Below, one piece after another: positions 55,721 through 64,000 of a DNA stretch of 64,000 bases (the first letter of the stretch is position 1; each line of letters opens with the position of its first letter). The translations under genes were made by a program, and so were the position numbers. The DNA comes from Costus lasius. Lineage: Eukaryota; Streptophyta; Magnoliopsida; Zingiberales; Costaceae. The stretch lies in NCBI GenBank assembly GCA_027563935.2, contig CM050446.2, positions 112,076,499 through 112,140,498 of the forward strand. The letters run 5' to 3'. The notes beneath the pieces are model-generated. The model saw nothing but the letters and a program-made list of their open reading frames with translations, had not been told where the DNA came from and ran no database searches.

Positions 55721-57640
55721 GCACGGTATGGAAAAGCTGCCAAGGTCCTTGAGTTTTTGTGGAAGCTTGTTTTGCAAAATTGCATTGCACTCCTCAGTAA
55801 GTGCAACGGTTCTTTGGTCTTCCATCTTCCTTTTATTTGAGATGATGTCCTTCAGGAACTTTGCGTAGGTCGGTATCTGTGAAAGGGCATCAACAAAAGG
55901 AATATTAATATAGAGTTTTTTTAATACTTCCAAAAACTTACCGAATTTCTTGTCTAATTTGGCTTTGACAAGCCTCTGAGGGAAAGGTATCAGCGGCTTA
56001 TAAACAGGCGGCCCAACATTAGGGTCGCTCTTCTTTTGTTCGTTCAGGTTCCGCCGGAGTTGCATCTGTGTGTTGTTCCTCAGGGTTCGGTATCACTTCA
56101 TCCCTTGTATCATCGGTCGGCATCTTAGGGTCTTCAAGTTGCTTGCCGCTCCGAGTGGAGATTACATTACAATGCTCCCTCGGGTTAACTTCTAGCTATG
56201 ATGGAAGTTTCCCTGGCGCTCTGGAGGATGAGCAAGCTTGCTGGGCAAGCTGGCTTTCCAACATCTTGTTGTGCGCCTCCAAGGAGTCCATCCTTGTTAT
56301 CATCAGTTTCATCATATCGGTCAGCCCTTCTATTTGCTTACTCCATTGAGGGTCTTGGGTCGGCCTCGGAGGAGGATTGTAGTTTTCTTGTTGGAACCCA
56401 GGTGGCTGCCTGTAATTTCCTTGTTGTGGTGGTCTGGAGTTTCCTTGCGAGGGTTGGGCTTGTGGTGGTGCTTGCCCTGGTTGTATCGGTTGCGTGGTTC
56501 GGTAGGAGACGTTTGGGTGGTTGCGCCATCCTAGATTGTAATAGTTGGAATAAGGGTTATTCATGGGGTTTATATTTCCAACTGCATTTAGATGTTCATG
56601 CTGACTTTGGACCGCCTGTCCATCTCCCACCTAGCACTCGGCACCTACATGGCCTGCAACACCACATGTCTCACAAGATATTGAATTAGTGTCTAAAGAA
56701 TTAACAGACCATGAATCAAATTTCTTAGTCAGGTTGTCTACCTTCATAGTGAGAGCAGTTAATGAATCAAGATCGAATTTACCTGATTTCCTAGAAGGTT
56801 TACCTCACTCCGAATTTCATTGATGGTGTTCAGTGTCATGTCCTCTAGGAGGTTTATAGCATCTTCAGGTACCTTGCTCATTAATCCCGGTCCTTTGGCA
56901 GTTGCATCGATTGTGAGCCTAGTATTGTATTCAAATCTCATATAGAACGTGTGTACTAGAACCCAAGTCTCAATCTCATGGTGTGGACACAGTCTTTGAA
57001 GCTCCTTGAATCTTTCCCAAGCTTCGTACAAAGACTCCCCATCCTTCTACATGAAGCTCGTTATCTAGTTTCTGATTTGGACTGTCTTCGAAGGAGGGAA
57101 ATACTTCGAGAGGAAAGCTTGAGATAATTCATCCCATGTCCGTATTAAAGTTGAGGGGATCGTGTGGAGCCATGCCCTTGCTCTGTCCCTCAGAGAGAAT
57201 GGAAACAAGTGCAACCTGATAGCATCAGAAGTAGCTCCATTCATTGTTAGCATATCACAATATTCCAAAAATATAGACAAATGCATATTGGGGTCCTCAA
57301 GAGGAGAACCACCAAATTGATTCTATTGTATCATGGAAAGTAAAGTAGGTTTAATTTCGAAATTATTGGCCTCTACACTAGGCCTAACGATTCCTAATTG
57401 AAACCCATGTGTAAAAGGAGCTGCATATTCTCGCAGTGTTCTGGCATTGTTGGTATTCACAGGTTGAGGTGCTGGTTCGTTCTCCATATTGATTTGAATG
57501 TGTTCCATCTGTTCTCGACTTTCCTTTTTTCGAGTTTGCTCAAGCTTTCTTCTTTCTCTAAAGGTCCGTTCTATCTCGAGATCGATTTCAAAGAATGCAC
57601 CTGCCCTGGAACTTCTTTGAATAAAAATATGTCAGACTCA
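55721..57640 (-). pseudogene. Athila-1 gag, decayed
   Basis: From about 57640 the frame reads RSSRAGAFFEIDLEIERTF. MEHIQINMENEPA, the capsid-like core (LHLFPFSLRDRARAWLHTIP, LSQAFLSKYFPPSKTVQIRN), KDGESLYEAWERFKELQRL and a CCHC knuckle near 56632-56675 follow. A Gln/Pro-rich linker (56200-56620) and the C-terminal block KKLYINIPFVDALSQI, LTEECNAILQNKLPQKL complete it. Stops lie near 57063, 57046, 57327 and 56633, with frame changes near 56810 and 56070. Confidence 0.9.
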
Positions 57641-57757
57641 ATTATGAAGTTCAAAGCAATTGACAAACAGAAAGCAGTGTGAAATAGAATAAAGTGAGAA
57701 AAACTAACTAAAGCTTAGTTTACCAATCCTTAGAAATATACTAATATCAACCGTTGT

Positions 57758-57775
57758 TCCCCAGCAACGGCGCCA
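57758..57775 (-). other. Athila-1 primer-binding site (tRNA-Asp)
   Basis: The plus strand reads TCCCCAGCAACGGCGCCA, one mismatch from the tRNA-Asp 3' end, then AAAAACT and the LTR. Confidence 0.92.
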
Positions 57776-57781
57776 AAAACT

Positions 57782-59377
57782 TGACACGATCCGCAAGTGA
57801 ACGGAAATGTCGAAGTAATACAAAAGATGTCGAATCTCACAGGGAACAAGGTCAAGTACCAGAAAATCCAATTCTTGATATCTAAGCTGATTAAAACAGG
57901 GTTTTAAGAACTTAAAATAAAAACTAAGTGAAACTGCAAACGAAGGAATCAAGCAACAACGGTAAGGAAAATATATGAGAGAGATATCGGGGCTATGGTT
58001 TCCACCACACTGACGATCTTAATTGCGTTTAAAAATATCAGTTACAAGGATTTATGATTTTGCACAAGGAATCTAACCCTAGGGTACAAGGTGCCCTCTC
58101 TCGAGTGTACACCCTGGTGTTTGCCTAGAACGGTCTCCTACTCTCGCAGTTGATCGTTCTAGACAAACCCAATGAGTTTCATGGAAGATTATGAACCCTC
58201 AAGCAAAAACCAAGCACTCTCGTGTCGAGGCTTCACAAGTTTCACAAGAGGTTCCGTCGTTACGATCCTCCTCTCGGTATGAATCGTAACGACTAACACA
58301 CGTCAATACTTGGCCAAGGTAAATATCATGAAATAAGTACATCAAGTGAAATATACTCACAATATAATCCAAATAACAGAATTAAAACATGGATTGCAAA
58401 TAAAAATTATCAGCGGGCTTCAACCGAGCCCCGAAATAGGGTTTACGCTACAATCATCATTGAAACGCTCAAAAATCTCTCTTTAAACATAAGAAAATCC
58501 TGGGAACGAGTTTCTAAGAGGGAGGAGATGATAAACCGAAACAAATAACCAATAATTGCCATGTTCCGATGATTAGATCTCCAAAAATCGCCTCAGAGTC
58601 GCCTATTCGTTGTGTTCTTCTTCTTCCACCGCTTCGTCGTGTGATTGCTCTCTCATTAGGGCACGAGGATTGGGGCTTTTATGTTCCTTGCCCTCTCCTT
58701 CGAATCATCTTTCCAAAGAGTCCTTACTTGCTAAATTTGGACTTGAATCGGGCCCAAAATCATTGAAAATACGAATAGAGGTCGGACTGTCCATAAAGCA
58801 TCACGGGCGATCCCCGCCAGGTTCACCAGGCAGTGAAGCTTGCTGTACAGTTCTGTCACGCAAGAAGCACAGGTGAACCCGGTGACCCCACCGGGTTCAC
58901 CTACCAGTGAAGTGCACTGTGAAGTTCTGTGCAGGTTTCCTCAGACAGAATCACGGGTGAACCCCGTGGGGTTCACCTGGTGGTGAAGTCTACTGTGAAT
59001 TTCGGATACCCTCGACAACATCGGTAAACCCCGCCGGGTTCACCAGGCAGTGAAGTGCACTATGGGTTTCGTCCTTCGACAAGATCACCGATGAACCCCA
59101 TAGGGTTCACTTAGCCGTGAAGTCCAGAAAAAGCTCCGATTGAGCCCAAATTTGACAGGCAGCTTCGCCTTCTCATAAGGAATCGCCTCATGCTCTTAGA
59201 TTCTTCAAAAAGACTTCAAAGTTGGGTGATTTTACCTGAAATTCCACAAGAAAGACGAAAACTGAAGATTCTGAAACTTTTAAGTAAATAAACCTTAAAG
59301 GAGTGTAAAAACATTAAAATAGGCTTAAATTCATCATGGAATAATAATAAAAATCATTACTAAAATGCAAGGCATCA
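57782..59377 (-). repeat. Athila-1 5' LTR
   Basis: It is 1596 bp, TGACACGATCC to GGCATCA. Palindrome copies lie at 58806-58827, 58872-58901 (enlarged), 58956-58977, 59023-59044 and 59090-59111, collinear with the 3' LTR array. It is followed by CGTTC (59378-59382). Confidence 0.95.
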
Positions 59378-59382
59378 CGTTC

Positions 59383-61190
59383 TAATACAGGATAGGCACC
59401 CTGTAGCTTTCGAGAGTCGGAAGCTAAATGAGACAGAACAGAGGTACTCTGCACACGAAAAAGAGTAGTGGCAGTAGTTCACTGCCTTCGGACATGGTGA
59501 GTATACCTCTTAGGTTGTGTCTTTATGGTAAAGACTGACAATGTGGCGAATACTTATTTCACCACGCAGAAGAAATTATCGACAAAACAAGCCAGATGGC
59601 TGAAATTCCTCGCAGAATTTCAATTCTAGTGGGAACATAAGTCTGGAAAGGCTAATGTGGTGCCAGATGCACTGAGTAGGCTTAACACCTTAGTCTACTA
59701 TGCGATCCAGAGTAGAAGGAGATCTCCTTGCGAGGATAAAAGCGGTAGTTGCTCTCGATGAGGGATATCGAAAGTTAGTTTAGCAAATCAAGTCGGGTAC
59801 GATCCGACGATATTACTTGGACGTCGATGACGCCATAATGGCCCATGTAGGGATACCACTAGTCCCCGCATCTGGTGGGTTTGCGAAGAGAGCTGCTTAG
59901 GGAGCTCCATGATACCCCATGGTCGGGTCATCCAGGACAAAGGCACATGTTCGCCTTATTATCTAAGTGATGTTATTGGCCAGATATGTGTGTCGACATT
60001 GATATCTATGTCCACACTTGTCTTGTTTATCAACAAGACAAGGTCGATCGGAGGTTACCGGCTGGGTTGTTACAACCCCTACCTATCCCCGAGACCCCCT
60101 AGACGAGCGTGTCCATGGATTTTATCTGTGGGTTTTCCAAGGTCGAGGGGAAAACATCGATACTCATGGTTGTAGATAGATTTTCCAAATATGGAGTCTT
60201 TATTCTAGCACCCGAGTCGTGTTCAGCTATGGTAGCAGCCGACTTATTCTTTTAGAACGTGGTAAAGAACTTTGGGATCCCATAGGATATTGTGAGCGAT
60301 AGGGATGTCCGGTACACCAGACGATTTTGGTCGACGTTGTTCAACAAGCTGGGAACGAAGTTAAACTTCTCCATAGCAAAGCATCCCCAGATGGATGGAT
60401 AGACGGAGTGGGTAAACGCCCTCGTGGAGGACTATCTCCGCCATTTTGTGACTGCAAGCCAAAAGGACAAGGTGAAATGGATGGATTCAGCACAGTTTGC
60501 CTATAATCTCCATAGGTCATTATCCACGGGGCACAGCCCCTTTGTACTGGTATTGGGGAGGCAACCCCTAACCCTCGTTAATATTACGATGAGGAACTCT
60601 AGTGGGAGGTGTCTTGCCGCACAACGGGAATCTTGTGAGCGAGTGGAATCGTTCCAGGAGGCAAGAGACAGCCTTGTGCTAGCTGAGCGACGAATGCAAC
60701 ATTATGCGAATCGTCAACATTGGGTTGAATAATTCGCCGTGGGTAACTTAGTTCTTTTTCATCTTACTCCGCAGATATAGAGGAAGATATCTGCGAAGAT
60801 GGCACATCGGGGGCTTATCCAGAGATACGATGAACCCTTTGAAGTACTGATTCGAGTCGGCTTAGTGGCGTATCGCCTGAAGCTCCCTGATAGGATGAAG
60901 TTACATCCAACCTTCCATATGAGCTTTCTAAATAGGTTCCATAGGGATCCGGGGGATCCCACTCGGTCCCAATCCCTTTGTGCACCTCCAACGGTTCGAA
61001 CGGAGTTCGACCAATGGATCGGAGAGATTTTGAATCATCGAGTTTTGTGACATAGTAGGATGAACCGTCGAACATAATTTCTTGTTATGTGGGAAGGTTC
61101 TCCTATGGAAGAAGCTGTGGTACAAGGCTTCCAAACTGTGACAATTCGAGAATGAGATTCGATGTTACTTTGAGTCACCGAGGACGACGA
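59383..61190 (+). pseudogene. Gypsy-B RNase H end, integrase and chromodomain, decayed
   Basis: It continues in frame from 25849: QDRHPVAFESRKLNETEQRY. RNase H and an integrase zinc region (VYQQDKVDRR) lead to the core SMDFICGFSKVEGK (Asp), MVVDRFSKYGVF, IVSDRDVRYTRRFWSTLF (Asp) and TEWVNALVEDYLRHF (Glu). Then come an open stretch 60424-60732, LKLPDRMKLHPTFHMSFLNRF, and a chromodomain-like end IGEILNHRVL, RMNRRT, FLVMWEGSPMEEAVVQ at about 61020-61130. Chromodomains direct chromovirus integration to heterochromatin. The stops are many, including 60255, 60402, 60729 and 61048. Confidence 0.92.
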
Positions 61191-61199
61191 CTCGCTCCG

Positions 61200-61209
61200 A
61201 AGGGGAGAA
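61200..61209 (+). other. Gypsy-B polypurine tract
   Basis: AAGGGGAGAA directly abuts the 3' LTR. Confidence 0.9.
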
Positions 61210-62886
61210 TGTTAGGCCTGCGGTCTTAGATTTGGGCACAACCCAAAATCCTAGCCCCACCCACACATTTGAGCCGATAGTATCGGCGGGCTAATGGAAC
61301 GGATCGGGCGTTGCCCAGATCCGCTTTAATGCAACGGGTGAATTGCGCCCAAATTTCACTCGTTGTCCGACGTGGTAGGCGACATAGCGTGGCGAACGTG
61401 ATGGGATGCGTCGAGGCTGATGGCTAACTCACTAAGCACATGGAGACCGAGGCGGGAACGCGAAGGAAAAAAGGGACGACGACGTCATCTCCCTGGTCAG
61501 GCATGAACATCTTCATTGGAAAGCAAACCTCAACCCGAGTTCGATCTCCGACATCTCCCCTCTTTCTTCGGCGAACGACGGTCTCTCTGGCTATCTCTCT
61601 CCAAAGCTCTCGTCGCGAAGCCGGTGGTGTGGGCGGGAGGTTCGGTTCGCATAGAGCTCCCCAGTCTCTCCGTCAGCTTCGTTGCTCTCGTCATCACCAT
61701 CGTTGACGACATTCCTCAGACAGCCTCGGAAGGCTCTACTGCTACCACGTCATTGTCTTGAAGGAGCCAGCGAGTTCGCTGAGGTACATTCTCATCGTTC
61801 CAGCACCCCTCGATCTTTGTCCCGGTTGCTCGTTCTGCTCCGGCGACGCCATACTTTCCGGCTTTCTACGCTTCATGCCTGCTTGGCCGTGTCTCCGTGC
61901 TCCCTACGGCGAGCCCCTCTAAATTTCGTCACTTAGGGTTCCGGCTCGCCTGTGTGCAAGACGTTTCAGACCAGGCTCGCCTGCATGCGGGCTCGTCGGC
62001 CGGCATTTGCCTCCACTTGCGAGCGGGTTTCCTCCCCCTCTCTAGTGTCTCTCCGATGGACATGGACGCCTTTTTCTAGCCTAGTTCCGACGCCCGTATC
62101 ATGCTGCCAGGACATCACCAGCCCATCAACGGTCCTGGTCTCCTCTCGTTGTCCCTGCTCAAGCTTCTGTGTGCAGTTGCAAGGGCGTCACTTCCCCTTC
62201 AGGACCTCTCCGACGGCCTCCCCCGAAGCCAGCTGACCATCTGCAGTTCCTCCTCTCATCCGTCCGCACGTGAGTTGTCCTTCTCGGCTCCGACCGTCAC
62301 CTACATGCGATAGGAGTTGGTAGCTCCGTTCTGTCTAAGGCATGCGATGTCTTCTGCTCGAATGCCAGCCAATCGCATATGAGTTCGGGCTCGGCCTCCG
62401 CTAGTCGAGCTTCCTCTGTTCCAGCGTGTGACGCCGGTGGGTGGATGGCCGTCGACAACTGTCGTCGGCTGTCCCGTGGACATGAGGGTGTGCCAGACTC
62501 TCGGTTCAAGACGTCTGGCCGCCTGTTTGCATCCTCTGTGGTGGACGAACGCGTTATCCACGACGTACGCGACGCTGACATTACAGTCAACGTGTTCGTG
62601 CTTGTGGTGGACCTCGTCTGATAAGGTCAGATCTGGGTAGGTCCATTAAGGGTTTGGGTGAACCCATCTCGACTCAACGACACCGGTCCACGGTGAATCG
62701 TGAACGTTGATTAGAGTCGTGTTGGGATCGTAGAGATCTCCACGGAGTCCTTGGTCGCCGGGGGGGGTGTTAGTTTCAAGAATCGTCCCCTTCAGTGTCC
62801 CTGCGTGGGCGTGTTTGGACTCGAGTCAAGCGTTGACTCACATATATTTTGGTTAAAAATTTGTTACGGTAATTCAGGGCGTGACA
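61210..62886 (+). repeat. Gypsy-B 3' LTR
   Basis: It is 1677 bp, TGTTAGGCCTGCGG to GGGCGTGACA. Its second half matches the truncated 5' LTR. No duplication can be checked because the 5' edge is lost. No gene is seen inside. Confidence 0.9.
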
Positions 62887-64000
62887 CCTAGTTACCCAAG
62901 ATAGTTTAAAAGAGAAAAAAAGTTTATGAAGAGTGAAATACATCAAGGGTTATCAAGTAAGTGGCCAAAAGATTTTTTTAAAAGTATTAAATTTCTAATT
63001 TATATGCTAAAAAGAAATTTAAGATAAGATGTACTTAATAGATTAAATTATGTATATCTCATGTTTAAAAGTGCTACATATTGTAGACGTATTTTCTATG
63101 ACATAGAGTTGAGCAATTGTAACAATTGTAACTATAAGGATTAATTTTATTTGCTTTATGATATCACAACTTTGAATTTATATTTTTTATCTATTTCAAA
63201 GAGCACACGTAAAAGCATATAGATAAAAAAGATGATTATTTAAAGAACATGATTCTATAAATATTTGAGAATTATGATAAGCATTGGTTTCCAATGAGTT
63301 TTTATTGGCTATAGATGGATACTAGAACCTTGGTATAAAATTTAAAATCTATATGAAACTTCTTCTATGCTCATCTATAAAACTTCTTCTTCAATTACTT
63401 TAACTGAAAAAGTATCAAATAAAAAGACAAATTTACTACATGTAATGATCTTGTTTCCTTATAGTGTTTCATGAGTAATGAGTATTTAATATTTGTAAAA
63501 TTTAACAAATTATGTTGATTTCATGTAAGAGTTTGATTCATTTGAAAGTTAGGTGGACAAATTATAGCTTGAACAACACTTAAACGAGAAGAATTTAGAA
63601 TTAAATGTGTTAAGTAATCGAATGTTAAATCAATTTTATTTTCTAATTATTTTTTTTTTGAATGATTGATATTTATTAATAATTATCATATCCATTATAG
63701 CTTTAGAGTTGGCTTTTAGTCATGGAGAACATATATTTGATCAATATCTTAATTTATTGAAATCTCAATATCTTAATTTATTGAAATCTAAAACTATAGA
63801 AGCACTTCATTGCACTTGCACTTTATTGGAGCTTCTCTTAGTGAAGGCAAAACCAATCCTCTTCCCCTACACTTAATAAGGGAGGATATATGCTGTAAAA
63901 CCACTTCAATTCCACCCTTACGAGCGTATTTGTCAAAAGAAGGAATGCCCGACTTCACCAACCAAGGACAAATCATTATCAAGAAATTGGTTATGAATAG
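62887..64000. other. AT-rich flank with no recognised gene
   Basis: Nothing here resembles the elements to the left. The only structure seen is a perfect 24-bp tandem duplication at 63741-63764 and 63765-63788. A 62-codon minus-strand open frame (63794-63982) matches no family I recognise and is too short to call. This may be the genomic sequence into which the nest was built, or an old repeat. Confidence 0.5.

Larger units (their letters stand above)
25850..59377 (-). mobile_element. Athila-1: Athila-type Ty3/Gypsy element nested in Gypsy-B, hosting Gypsy-C
   Basis: The 3' LTR is 25850-27741 and the 5' LTR 57782-59377, both TGACAYGATCCGCAAGTG to GCAAGGCATCA. They are flanked by the duplication CGTTC at 25845-25849 and 59378-59382. 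Sense order from the right: tRNA-Asp primer site, gag, damaged PR, RT, RNase H, [Gypsy-C], integrase, palindrome-bearing spacer, env-like ORF, 3' UTR, 3' LTR. Catalytic Asp to Asn changes in RT and integrase and several stops show it cannot move by itself. Confidence 0.96.
22289..62886 (+). mobile_element. Gypsy-B: chromovirus (Ty3/Gypsy with chromodomain), 5' truncated, hosting Athila-1
   Basis: A truncated 5' LTR (22289-23107), tRNA-Met primer site and gag-PR-RT (23196-25849) are separated by Athila-1 from RNase H, integrase and chromodomain (59383-61190) and a complete 3' LTR (61210-62886). The frame is continuous across the Athila-1 duplication CGTTC: ...DASDQAIGGV is followed by L(I)QDRHPVAFESRKLNETE. 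The many stops show an old element. The RT block ([22 protein letters not shown]) and protease block resemble Galadriel-type or related chromoviruses; this lineage call is tentative. Confidence 0.92.

Noticed and set aside
63794..63982. Small minus-strand gene near the right edge
   Set aside because: It is 62 codons with no recognised family, no supporting context and cut by little flanking sequence; left as unexplained.

Overview
The window is a plant nuclear repeat nest. It has no recognisable host gene and no prokaryotic features. Every supported coding stretch is retroelement gag, protease (PR), reverse transcriptase (RT), RNase H (RH), integrase (INT) or an Athila-type env-like protein. 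The primer-binding sites match initiator tRNA-Met or plant tRNA-Asp, and the elements are the long-LTR Copia, Athila and chromovirus types of flowering plants. The species cannot be told from the sequence; a monocot is possible but unproven.

Left block (1-22288). A decayed Athila-type element ('Athila-3', minus strand, running off the left edge) supplies gag and PR remnants (1-2082), a tRNA-Asp primer site and an LTR from 2252. That LTR is split by Copia-A (plus strand, 3399-21649, duplicated site TCCTC), a decayed Ty1/Copia element. Copia-A is split inside its RNase H by Copia-E (minus strand, 10486-19579, duplicated site GTGAC). Copia-E is young: its LTRs differ at about eight places by eye, and one TAG codon interrupts an otherwise open polyprotein.

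Right block (22289-62886). Gypsy-B is a plus-strand chromovirus with a chromodomain remnant and a truncated 5' LTR. Its RNase H is split by Athila-1 (minus strand, 25850-59377, site CGTTC). Athila-1 is split between RNase H and integrase by Gypsy-C (plus strand, 32540-53668, site CTCRT), a CRM-like chromovirus. Gypsy-C in turn received three insertions: Athila-2 (minus strand, 36786-45860, an internally deleted element with a PR-integrase fusion), element D (46936-50341, a non-autonomous LTR element, site CCGTG) and a 1.8-kb non-autonomous hAT transposon (50993-52797, 8-bp site ACTGGAAG). The last two lie in Gypsy-C's 3' LTR. This block is therefore four levels deep. The final 1.1 kb (62887-64000) is AT-rich with nothing recognised.

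Besides the nest, several structures are not explained by ordinary retroelement anatomy. Athila-1 and Athila-2 carry arrays of a 22-bp palindrome both in the LTRs and in the pol/env-like spacer, and a pair of 3'-UTR hairpins with a compensatory base-pair change. The two Copia elements share a family of small leader hairpins whose stems change in pairs. Element D has a thrice-repeated hairpin and a 134-bp tandem duplication. The hAT element contains near-perfect palindromes of about 46-90 bp inside a tandem array. LTR differences and lineage assignments were judged by eye.
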